Origin: Colletotrichum lupini | Lineage: Eukaryota; Ascomycota; Sordariomycetes; Glomerellales; Glomerellaceae | NCBI RefSeq assembly: GCF_023278565.1 | Contig: NC_064680.1 | Location: 1,488,001 to 1,552,000 of the forward strand | Length of the DNA stretch: 64,000 bases | Direction of reading: 5' to 3' | Shown here: positions 12,748-23,415 of the stretch, piece after piece | Position numbering within the stretch: position 1 is the stretch's first letter | Layout: every line of letters starts with the position of its first letter | The notes under the pieces: generated by a model | Told to the model about the DNA's origin: nothing | Seen by the model: only the letters and a program-made list of their open reading frames with translations | The model's database searches: none | Made by a program: the position numbers and the translations under genes

Positions 12748-12919
12748 CACTACTAAATGATTTGTATAAATTCAAAAAAGGAAAATAACTATCGCATGTC
12801 GTACCTACATGAAGAAAAAGAAATTTGCTGCGTCTATCGGGGATGCGACTCATGGTTCTTAAATGCACCCAAAGGGCAAGGTATGGGTTCATCCCCATCA
12901 CAATACAATGGGAACTGCC

Positions 12920-14425
12920 TCAGCCGAGAACATCAAGCAAAAGTCCATGGAGCTTGGCAACAATCAGATCCACCTCTTTCTCGCTGACAGTATATGCTGG
13001 AGCAATTGTAATGTGGTCTCCAGAAATACCATCGGCAGTTCCAGCTCCTGGATAGAAATAAACGTTCCATGGCTCAGAGAGACCAGTCTGACTTATCCTA
13101 GCAGATATGGCATCCTCTGCAGGGAAAGGCTGCTTCGTGGCCTTATCCTTGACGAACTCGACCGCCCACATCAGCCCCCGGCCTCGAATGTCCCCAACAT
13201 TGGGATGACCGCTCAGAGCAGCGCGCAGAGCCGCTCCCAGACGCTCTCCCATGCGCATCGAGTTCTCCACGAGGCCTTCCCTCTTGATGATACGTTGAAC
13301 GGCAACACCCGCTGCGCATGCCACGGGGTGCGAGCTAAAAGTGTGCCCGTGGTTCCAGACGCCGGATCCACCGTCGATGGCATCGACCACCCTCTGATGA
13401 ACGAGCATCATTGCGACGGGTGCGTACCCGCCAGCGACGCCCTTTGCTACTGTCTGGATGTCGGGGATCACATCTTCCTGTTGCCAGGCATGGTAGGTCC
13501 CCGTGCGGCCGATGCCGCAGAAAACTTCGTCAAGGATTAGCAGTGCCGAATGCTTGTCGCATACCGCTTTGATAGCCTTGAAGTATCCCGGAGGCGCAGT
13601 GTGGCAGCCCAGTGCCTAATTTTGTCAGTCAACGGTCCCCTAAACGCGATGGAGAAGCTTTGAAAACTCACACTTCCGCTGACCGTTTCTGCAACAAAGG
13701 CACAGACATTGTTGGGTCCGCGAAGCTCGAATTCGGCGTCGAGCTCACACGCCAGTCTCTCGACGTACTCCTCCGTAGTCTCGCCATCGAGCATGCCGCG
13801 ATACATGTTGGGCATCGAGACAAAGGATACCATGTCGCTCTTGAGGAGCGGCTCAAACGGTTTACGGAACGCGACTTTGCCGCTCAACGCAAGTGAGCCC
13901 AGAGTGGTTCCGTGAAAGGCACCCGCTCGGGCTATGAAGCCCGCCCTATTGGGTACGCCAAGTTCCGCAAAGTACTTTACTGCGAGTTTCATTGCTGCCT
14001 CGACAGCCTCAGAGCCTTGCATCAGTTAGCAAGGTACAAGACATGGGGCGAGTTAGCTACTAGATAGACTTACCAGAGCTCATGATGGTTCCTTTTGCAA
14101 GCTTTCCATTCGTAGTCTCAATCACCGCCTTGGCGAGTTCTTCGGCCGGCCGGTTGGACTGATTCAAGGCAAAGCAGTAGGACACGCTCTGCATCTGCTC
14201 GACAACAGCCTGAGTAACCTCAGTGTTCCCATGGCCGAGACAGGCGACGGCAGGGCCTGCACACGCCTCAAAGATCCGGCGGCCATCTTCGAGTATCAAG
14301 TACGACCCTTTGCCAGAGGCTACAATCGGCGGCGGCTTTCTGTGGATGTTGGGATGCAAAATGCTGGTCTTGGACTGGTCGATGACTGGCGTTCTCTCAG
14401 CTGGTGCAACTTTGGGGACGGCCAT
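12920..14425 (-). CDS. Class III PLP-dependent aminotransferase
   Basis: Three exons, 14074-14425, 13672-14015 and 12920-13615, encode 463 residues. The fold-type I class III landmarks are in order: the cofactor-phosphate motif SSGSEAVEAAMKLA (about 115-128), GAFHGTTLGSLALSG, the cofactor-ring aspartate in ILDEVFCGIGRTGT (D261), the Schiff-base lysine in TVAKGVAGGYAPV (K290), and HGHTFSSHPVACAAG. It should move an amino group between an omega- or alpha-amino donor and an oxo acid; the substrate is not readable. The start was set at MAVPKV; an in-frame ATG 24 nt upstream is possible. There is no obvious targeting peptide, so it is probably cytosolic. It lies between the bZIP-ankyrin gene and the P450, which suggests a biosynthetic role rather than housekeeping. 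Confidence 0.88.
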
Positions 14426-15371
14426 GGTGAAGGTTTGAGTGTGGGGCAATAAACACAGTATTCGGGTGCAAGTTAAGCGCGACGAGATGAGGTAATTTGG
14501 AATGTTTATAGACTGACTAGACTTGAAGTATTACAACAGTAGATTAAAAGGGAACGCCTAGAATTACGAAGAAAAATATCAGGTTGACGCTACTACTCGA
14601 CAATGTTCAGTATTGCTGAGTTGTCTCTCAAATGTGCTTACTTGCTGTACAAAACCATATCTACAAACCTTGATTACCCGGTAAGTTTCCAGCTTAGTCG
14701 CACCGGCGTGCGGACCCGTCGCCAAATTACCTAGCTTTTCTGATTTCCCTTTTCATCGTTTCTTCTCTGCCTTCCTTTTCTTAATCCCGTTGCGTTTTAC
14801 TTGTGTTTCTCTTCCGTAAAGGAGAATTCAGACAGCATAAGTACCTGATCTTGGTAGACGCCTTTGAGAATATAAATCTGCCCTGATGTGGCTAGGCCTC
14901 GTTGGATCAGAACAGATATATGTAAACTTATCAAGTTCATGGGTATTGCAGCAACTAAGCCCAGATGGCTGTCAATGGCATTCAGTGTATTCAAAGTGGT
15001 AAATCGAATTGATGTGTCTTCCGTAAGGGTACTAATTGCTGGGGTATTGAGAGAAGACGATCATCTTGTACATCTTATTTTGATTTCTTGAGTTGTAGAG
15101 CCAACACCATCGAATAAGGTAGAGTTGGCAAGGTACAGGAAAGAGCGACTTTATCCCTTTGCTTTCATTAAGGTACCACTCCCAATATCCTGGCTCGAAT
15201 GATAAGTATTACAAAGCCCGAAACGTCAAAAGTCGATACATTGGGGTGCTTCCACTTTAATGAGGACGCCGAGAAGAAGTCAGTAAATTGAATCACAAGA
15301 TCAAAGAGTTTCTCTTTTCTAGCAAAATGCAAGACAACAACTCTTCTCGCGTTCATTGCAATAAACTAGAG
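14426..15371. other. Intergenic region, aminotransferase promoter and P450 3' flank
   Basis: About 950 bp with only short open frames of no coding character. It must contain the promoter of the aminotransferase and the 3' end of the P450. I see no RNA gene or repeat. Confidence 0.4.
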
Positions 15372-17209
15372 CTAAAGCTGTCTGCGCCTAAACAGTATCT
15401 CCTGTTCCTCCCCCGGAGTGATCATCGCCCCCTTAATCCCGTTCTGAGGTCTCCCTGCCTCCTTATCAACAAGGTCCAATTCGAAATTATCAACCAAATG
15501 AAGTATGATGAGCTTGATGATCGCACTACCGAAGAAACGGCCGGGACAGGCCTGGCGCCCGAACCCGAAATGCAATTGCTCGGAAGAGTAACTCGTGAAC
15601 TGGTTTCTATGAGCACCACCGTCGGCCGCGTTCATCCGTTTATTATGGAAACGAAGACCATCAAACTCTTCGGGAGAGGAGTAGACTTCAGAATCCCACG
15701 AGACCATAGATGAGGGAGCGAGGATGTGAGTCCCTTCCGGAAGATGAACGCCGTTTGAAAGGGTTACGGGCTTCATGACCTGTCTTGAAAATGCAGCTTT
15801 TCGCCTCATTAGCTTGAGCATCTGAACATGGTATCAGTGGCCACTTACTCAATGTGGTAGGGTTCATTCTTTGAGACTCCTTCAAAAAGCTGTCAAGCTT
15901 TGTTAAGCTGCTAAGGATCGCCGCCTCTTTTGTGTTTGACTCTTGGCGCTTCCGCGCCTCTTGGTTCTCTTCTCGGATGGTGTCCTGATACTTCGGCATT
16001 GCCGCCAAATCCAGGACCGCATTGGTCAGGGTGACGCCTGAAGCGTGAAGAGAACCAAATCCTGAGACGAGACACATCTCGGCTACGAAGCCGTCACTCT
16101 TAGGTGACTTGTCCTTAGCTGCGTTATCAGTCATCCACTGCAGAAGGTCATTCGGTCTTTCCCACTCCTTTCCGGAAGCTCGAGCTGCCGCTTCCGCCGC
16201 CCGGCGCTGCTTTATGATCGGAATCAACATGTCTCTGGCAGTAGCTTGTCGCTTCCACACATCGCAAATGCCTGAGACAAAACCTCCTCTGGCGGCAAAG
16301 GGACGCAAGGGTCGAGACCATGCCTTGAGGGCCCAGCCGCCGGCGAACAAGTCGTCAAGAAAGCCCACCATGGTGTCGAGCCAGACCTCGTCGCGGCTCA
16401 GGTCCGGACCAACAGTCATGCGAGAGACGACTAGGGCCATGATTTTGATCATGCGAGGCCAAAGTGCAGCAGCGGACCATTCTAAAGGGTTTAGCTATTA
16501 GATTACTGGGCTTTCATGATTCCTGAGCCAATTACTTACCTTGACCAGCAGGCAGGTGCAAGGAGCACGCGTACTCAACTTCTTCTCGCATACCGGGGAG
16601 CAATGCACCTTTTTGGTGTCAGTCTTCAGATGAAAACGAGGAATCCAAGGTTACTATGGTGGCTGCTAGTATCACGTACCAACTTGTCGTGTCAAGTCCG
16701 TCTGCACTGAATGGAACAGAAGATGGTCCGCGATCCTCAGCCATTCGTAATCGCCAATGATTCGCTACATAGACACCCATCAGTCAATTGTTCAGAGTGT
16801 TTCGGGCCATTATTGGACAATATCATACCGTCTGACTCGCAGCATGCACGTCGACCACATCCGTTCCCTTGGCATTGAGCTCCTCGACAAACTTGGGTGC
16901 AACGATCACCACGAAGCCGTCGATGCCCCAGACCTGATAGACACCATCTCGAAACCTCTCCCAGCCCTCTTGGAGGATGGACTTGAAGTTGTGCACGTAC
17001 TTTTCTGAGGCAGAGGCGTAGTTCTTATCTTCGCCGAGATTCAAGACAGGCACGCGGACTTTCGGCTCTTTCCAGCGGTACAGGCTAATGAGGGACGGAA
17101 CGACTTTGTAGAGAACGATAACGACGAAAAAAGAGGCTGCGATGGTGAAGCTCTCGGTAAGCGATCTATCGAAGAGATACCTACGCGGACCGGAAAGTAG
17201 GTCGGACAT
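15372..17209 (-). CDS. Cytochrome P450 monooxygenase
   Basis: Five exons, 16829-17209, 16680-16764, 16540-16608, 15849-16481 and 15372-15796, encode 530 residues. The N-terminus has one membrane anchor (TIAASFFVVIVLYKVV, about residues 20-40) typical of ER P450s. The K-helix ExxR is E380-R383 (KESQR), followed by MNPTTL. The heme loop is FGFGRQACPGRFFG with the cysteine ligand at about 473. The I-helix reads SLHASGVTLTNAVLDLA, like the IHTTS-type helices of fungal ent-kaurene-oxidase-like P450s rather than the classical AGxDTT. The enzyme would oxidise a small molecule with NADPH-P450 reductase as partner. The last intron (15797-15848, 52 nt) uses an AAAAG acceptor that restores both frame and family sequence. 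It is divergent from the ATP-grasp gene, with which it shares a 0.5-kb promoter. Confidence 0.88.
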
Positions 17210-17708
17210 CTTGGCGGTAATTGCTAGGGCTTCATAGAACAGAAGTCGACGAAAGGTTCCGGCAGCAGGCGGAAGTATGTCGCCGTTTGAGATTAAAAAG
17301 TATATGAATGACATTGATACTCTTACAACTTCTCATGAAGCTGACAGGGATCTTTTATGGAGTGGAGTTGTTGCAGCATGGTTGCTTGTGGATCGGGTAA
17401 TCAAGCACATAAGCAACCAGATAATCACAAACCGGGCATATTATGCACGTGTAAGTCGGCAAAATATCGTAAGCTTGGCATATTGAAAGGTAACTCAGGC
17501 GTATAAGCACGCAGCTTCTCGAATGGTGCTTCAAGTAGGCCGCCAGAGAAGGCTCGTCGCGGCCACGTCTTGAGAAGAGCTGGAGATAGTATGTTTAATG
17601 TCATATGAGAGATCCAGCAAGACGATTGTTCCAATTTAAAGAAGAACGCTACAGCTTTGTAATAATTGCAAAAAGTCGTTTTCGTTGTATACTAGCATTC
17701 CAGTCATC
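17210..17708. promoter_or_regulatory. Divergent promoter of P450 and ATP-grasp genes
   Basis: 499 bp separate the two start codons, which face away from each other, so one regulatory region probably drives both. It contains a GCACGTGT element (CACGTG at 17446-17451) near the middle. This is the place to look for the site of the neighbouring bZIP-ankyrin protein. Confidence 0.55.
17446..17451. promoter_or_regulatory. CACGTG palindrome in the divergent promoter
   Basis: A perfect CACGTG lies almost midway between the P450 and ATP-grasp starts. bHLH and some bZIP factors bind this core. A single 6-mer may occur by chance. Confidence 0.3.
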
Positions 17709-19811
17709 ATGGGCGACATCATTGATCTGCCGGACCAAACCAAATCCGCGAGGAATCACTTCCAAGTCCTATCTCCAACGAATAAGGGTAAAGTAGTGAT
17801 CATCCCTTACCTACATCAGGCACAGCTTTAGTCCTTTATCTAATCATCGTCAGCCGTATATGAATTCTCTTGGAAAGCCTACACAAATCCGATTCGCGGC
17901 AACGATTGGCAAACCATCGACATTGTCTTCGATATTATCCCAACAGATGCCTCCAACTACACACGGCTGAGCCACGAGTGGGACGATGACTGGCGCTTCT
18001 CCATCTCGACATCTAAGCTTGCGACCGACTTTCTCTCTGGGTGTCTACGCGCATCCCTAGAAAGCGGCCTCGGGTGCGCCCCCCGCGTCGCCAAACTCAT
18101 CGTGCCGCTCGTTAAGGGGCAAATCGTTCGATCCGATATCATCCCGCTCCGCTTTATTGACTGCGAGTTCGTAGATACCCGGTCATCCCTAGCAGAGCCA
18201 CTGAGATTCTTTTCGGGTCTGCCTGTTCAAGTCTCTCAACTAGACGACCTCGCAGAACTACTCGGAGTGTCTGCGGGTGGTCTCATCCTTCAGGCACTGC
18301 CGCCCGGGATTGAGTCACTCGAAGCCCGCTCGTTCTCACAGTTCGTCGAAGCTGAGACGGAGAACCGCTTGTCCTTCCCGTGGATAACGACGCCGACAGC
18401 TCCTAAGACCCTAGTCATCGTTGAGGGCAGTCGTCAGCACCCCAGCGATGGAGGCACGGGACCCAACATCTATCTCGCCGCCATGGCTCTGGGAATTAAG
18501 ATGGTCGTTCTCGATGTCCCAGGCCACTGGTTAGAGGGTCCTGAGTATGAACACTGGCGAGAGGCTTTCATCCCCATCGAAATGTCCCAGCCTCCGGACG
18601 AAGGATTCGCAGACCGAATTGCACAGGCAGTCGCCACTTACCAAGGGAGAGTCGACGGTATTATCACCTTTTGTGACTCGTTCCAACATCAAGTAGCCCT
18701 GGCGGCGCAAAAGCTTGGTCTCCCAAGCTCCAAGCCCGAAGCCCTCATGACCGCCACCAATAAGTATGCAACCAGTGTCTTCGAGGGACGAAAGTCGCAT
18801 CTTGTCTCGAGCACACAGGAGATCCTCCAGGTCGCGGCTACGCAAGGCAGCTCTCTGTTCCCCTGCATCATCAAGCCCTGCAACGGCTGGAGCTCCGAGG
18901 GCGTATTCCTTATCAACAACAACACCGAGCTCATCGAGGCCATGGGGCCCCTCGACGCGCTCTCCAAGTCCAGGCACGGCAGTGAATTCGTGATTGAGAG
19001 GTACTGTGCCGGTCCGGAGGTGGACGCCAACTTTGTTCTGCTGGACGGCGAGATCCTCTTCTTCGAGGTTTGCGATGACTTCCCCAAAAGCGCGGACACA
19101 AACGGCTCCAGCTCCGGCGGCGCAAATACATTCATCGAGCTCGACAGCGTGTTCCCCTCGAAGCTCCCCGAATCGGAGATTAACCTGCTCCGGATCTGCT
19201 TCCACAACACGCTGCTGAGGCTGGGACTCCGCAACGGCGTCATGCACCTCGAGGGACGAGTGGACAACTCGACGGTCGAGTACCGCACTGAGGACGGCGT
19301 TCTCGACCTCCGACCGAGGGCTGCCGAAGCCCAGAGCCGTGGCGCGATCAAGAGCCCCGAGGCGTGGCTCATCGAGATCAACCCGCGCCCACCGGGCATG
19401 AAGGGCACACAGGTCATCGAATCCACGCACGGCGTCGATTACTGGGGTCTGGGAATGCTGATCGCGCTGCGAGACGGGGAGCGCACAAAGGCGCTCTGTC
19501 ACCCTTACAGGAACGGCCCCCAGTACACGTGCGTGATGGTCTTCATCCCTGCGGATTACGACGTGTCCTCGGCGGAGGGCATTTTCGACTCAGGGGATAT
19601 CTGCGACGATCTATTCAATCGTCGGCCAGATCTAGCCAAGAATGTGAGTCGGTACGGATGCTTGGTGAAGAAGGGTCAAAAGGTCGCCCACCCGAGCCAT
19701 GGCGTGAACAGTTTCCTGGCATACTTCAATGTGTTCTCAAGAAAGGGAAGAGAGGATGCGCTGCGGCTTGCCAAGATCGTCAGGGAAGAAGTTCGATTCT
19801 CGTTTAAATAG
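17709..19811 (+). CDS. ATP-grasp ligase, carnosine-synthase-like architecture
   Basis: Two exons, 17709-17787 and 17854-19811, encode 678 residues. The first 26 residues come from the short exon, whose frame joins exactly to VYEFSWKAYTNP. A domain of about 200 residues with no motif I recognise is followed by a pre-ATP-grasp region (KTLVIVEGSRQHPSDGG, VLDVPGHWLEG). The ATP-grasp domain carries FPCIIKPCNGWSSEGV (lysine about 367 and the glycine-rich loop), EFVIERYCAGPEVDAN (about 404-419), and the metal ligands E493 (MHLEGR), E534 and N536 (WLIEINPRPPG). ATP-grasp enzymes of this kind activate a carboxylate as acyl phosphate and join it to an amine. It may make the amide bond of the cluster product. 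Human carnosine synthase is a family comparison, not an assignment. Confidence 0.85.
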
Positions 19812-20324
19812 CTGCCGGTTACTATTTAATACGTGTGCGATAGCCCTGCGGCTCTCAACGAAATGCCCCATTTAAAATCATCTCCGTTGAGGCTCTCTGT
19901 ATGTTAGCATAGTGACACATCTTTCGATATGAATTCGAGAAAGACGCAAACACTGCACAATGCATTACGCGAAGATAGAGTTTAACCAGTAGTAGAAGCA
20001 GTATCTCGCCATAAGGGAATGTCATCCTAGCGGCTATTCTTACCTATCAAGCTAAATCGGCTAAGCTCGTATTCCAATACATCGACCCATCAAGCTTGCC
20101 CTCAATTTGTGGCCGAACTGAGGTTCAAACTTGTGATTGTGAAAGACGGATAACTTTCAGTTTCGATATGGACTTACCTAAGTAGATATCTGTAGGCATA
20201 CTCACTACGTTCTGTCACCATGAGAAATGGATATGTAACTCAAAAGTAACGACATGCTATTTATGAAGAACGCAAGTAAGTTGGCAACACTAACAAAAAA
20301 AGCATCAACCCTGTCACTCTTCGC
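19812..20324. other. Convergent intergenic region, ATP-grasp and NTPase 3' flanks
   Basis: 513 bp lie between two convergent stop codons. I see no open frame, RNA or repeat of note. Confidence 0.4.
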
Positions 20325-23300
20325 CTACGCTCTTAAAATGTCTGGCCTTGGTATCAAGGCCCTTACGCGCTCATTGATCTGATTACGGAACCCAAGAATG
20401 TCCACCGCTTTCGCCAGTAACTTCAAGTTGCAATCTTCCAGGTCTGTGTCGGGCATAGACACCAGACGCCCAAGAAAAATGTCCCGAGTCGATCGTATCC
20501 TAGTATGGTTGCCCAACCTTTCTTGTATAGAGATATTAGTGGAACGAATCTGTGACTCGTCTAAGATTCCATTGATTCGACTGAACTTCTTCAGGGTCCG
20601 AATGTACAAGCTCTCCTGGTGGATGTCGGTGGAGACTTCGAAGGCCAAGTTGAGAAAGGCCCCAAATACGGGCCAACCCTCCCTCACGTTCACCCAGATT
20701 ATGGCGTTCGCATCGGCACCTCGATTTAGGAACAAGTAGAACACATCTTGCTCCATCAATTCCCAGAAGTGGTTTTGCGTGGCCAAATTCTCTTCTCGGT
20801 TCCATGCTGTGGCATGTTGGACAAGAGCTGTCCAAGCTGTCCAGTTCTTCCTCGGATCAACATTCCATTGGCACTTGTTGAGTAGCAGATCCTGTGTCTT
20901 GAGGATGAGATTCACCATTTCAGGACCTTTACGCCTCCATTGCTTGTCTAGCCGAGTCTCCTGGTGACTATCTTTGGGGGTCAGCACTCGGAGGAGGAGC
21001 GATGGATCGAAGTTCGAGAGATAGTTCGGATCTTCTGCGAGCTTCCAAGACATGTATTTGATATGTTGATCGGCAATGATTTGTTCCCTCAAAAATGCCG
21101 TGGGGGGCGTTTCGGGATCTAGAGTTGCTTGGCCGGTTGAGAACATCAATAACAACGCTCGGTCGAGCTCGTCGAGAATCTTGTGTGTCTCAGCTCCGGC
21201 TGCTAGAGATTCGCAGAGCACAGCCTCACAATCAAGACATCTTTTTACGAGTGATTGCAAGTCGCACTGCCGATAGACGCCGAATTCCTTTCGGGATACC
21301 TGCCCAAAGACTTGGGCCTTGGTCATGGAAGCATAGATCTTGAGAAGACAGAGTTGAATATTGAAGTCTTCCGGTGCACGCTCCGCAAGAAAGACTGTCA
21401 TTTTGGCCGTTCTCAGAAAGTCCATCACTGTCCGGTGGAGAAATGTCACCGTACCGGATCTTCGGTTGATCTCTAAAAGTCCACGTGAGCGACTATCCAG
21501 TCGCTTCTCGGTATCGATACGAAGAGATTCCATCTTGGATGCCGCGTATGGTTGAATGGGAAGTTTCAGAAAGTAATCCTTGTCTTCGTATCCATTGTCA
21601 TGGAAGTCATAAGCCATGGCATGCAGAGGTTCGTTCGCCGCAACCGCAATCTGCAGTGTTGTCGCCATTCTTTCGTGGTATTCAACGTCGACTGAATTCA
21701 GAATCTGAGTGAAAAATTTGTCAAGCTCAACTGGAACTCTTCTCAAACTTTCTCTGAGGAAGTAAAGACTGTCATGGTTTGTGAGGCCCTTTCGAAGTTG
21801 CTTGACGACGAGGTAAACCCAAAGAAACACACCCGACGCCCTTTGCTCGATCTCCTGTATTAGTTCCTCTCCCTGTGATTCTGCTCCTTCCAAAAATTCC
21901 CATCTTTCGTGTCGCTGAAGATTGCCTCGGATATACTCAAGGATGTCATTTCGAGTCAAGTCCTGAATGTATAGCTTGTTCTTCTGCCGCCCGAATGCTG
22001 CCTCAAAGTCGTTCCAAGGTCGGCTAGAAACACACATCTTGATTCGCGAGGTCTCAACAAAACTTTTCAAGACTTCACACATCTCTGCATGATCCCCGTC
22101 GTATTCATCTAAGCCGTCAACGAACAGGCATACACGGAATTCTTCGTCGTGAGCCGCAACTTTGCGAAGCGTGTCACGGAGGCTGTTCAAGGTCCATGAC
22201 AAGTTACCAATCTCGCTTACTCCGCCAGAGCCAGCATATTTGTTGCTGCACATGGGAAGTATCAGATCGGAGCATTGTCGAAATATGTCGTAGAGAAGAG
22301 TCCGCAAAAGACCGTACTCGGACTTCTGCATATCGGTGCCTGCACTCCAGAAGTAATGACTGGCGATGATAACTCGGCTCGTTTTCGCCCATTCCAAAAG
22401 AAGGTCTCGAGTTCTGACTTCGCCTGACACAAATTTCATGAATGTGGACTTCCCCGACCCGGGCTTTCCCGATAGCCAAAAGAACTGTTCGTCGCTTTTG
22501 AGCCATTGCGCAAAATTACTCACGGTGCTCTGATCATCACCTTGTGGCTGGTAGACCCATTCGAACGTTTTTTGGTACACCGCTAGGATATTCTCATGTC
22601 GGGTCAGCTGAGCATCAAAGCAAAGACTTTTGAGGATATCCTGCTCTTTCCTTATGGAAGCATGAGACAGTGACATTGCCTCAAGCCTCTCTCCTAGACA
22701 ATCAATCTCCTTGCTGGGCGGTGGATCCTGCCTATTCCGATCCTGGAATTGGATGACGCTGGCTGCGAACGTCCTCATTTCGAGCGCGTACGAATCGAAT
22801 TTTGCGGCTTGGTTCAACTGTAGTTTGCGACTTTCCTCCTGCAGCTCCTTGATTTCTCGTGTGCGAAGGTCTTGTGCTTGGCTACAAAATTCTGTGAATC
22901 ATTGCTTCTGCTGACCGCTGACAGTCCAAATTGCGGTGCGGGAAATTTCTCGCCTACCTTGCGATTGTAATGATCTGAAGCGTCATACCCATCTGAGTCT
23001 TTCTCAATCTATCTTCCATGTATTCAATTTCGTTTTTTGCCAAGAAGTGTCTAAGAGCAGCCCGGAAACTTCGCCAAGAACTTTGGGGCATCACCGGTGA
23101 CTTAAGGCTTTTGACCACTTCCAGCAGCTTCTCGCAATCACTCTGGCTCAGAGTAAGCATTGTGCGTAGTGTGAGGTTTCCCTGGCCGGATCTGGGCGCA
23201 TGGAAATTGAGAAAATAGTTGGCATCATTGCAGCCCGCTGTAAGCTGATCTAAGTATCTCTTCAGCTCCCCGTAAAGGGTCTCCAGGTCCGAAACAGCTG

Positions 23301-23415
23301 CAGTGGAGCCGGAAGCAGACCGATGAATCTCGACGGTCGATTTGAGTATCCCCCAGGCGAAGTCAACAAATTGCACAACGTTGCTAGCCAAACCTAGAGC
23401 CCCAATGGGATCCAT
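20325..23415 (-). CDS. STAND/NACHT-type NTPase (fungal NLR-like) with DUF7791-like region
   Basis: Two exons, 22958-23415 and 20325-22881, encode 1004 residues; the 76-nt intron falls after the AG of a serine codon. The start MDPIGALGLASNVVQFVDF is the standard N-terminus of many fungal NLR-like proteins, and a helical, coiled-coil-prone stretch follows (REIKELQEESRKLQLNQ). Walker A is GKPGSGKST (291-299) and Walker B is LFVDGLDEYDG (405-415). The later part (VELDKFFTQILNSVDVEYHE onward) resembles the DUF7791 segment that follows the NTPase in this group. No WD40, TPR or full ankyrin array is visible at the C-terminus; only one FLNRGADANA ankyrin-like piece is seen. Such proteins act in self/non-self recognition and programmed cell death. 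Both catalytic motifs look intact. Confidence 0.85.

Noticed and set aside
18531..19502. 323-codon antisense frame inside the ATP-grasp gene
   Set aside because: GC-rich third codon positions open the opposite strand; the sense frame carries all catalytic motifs.
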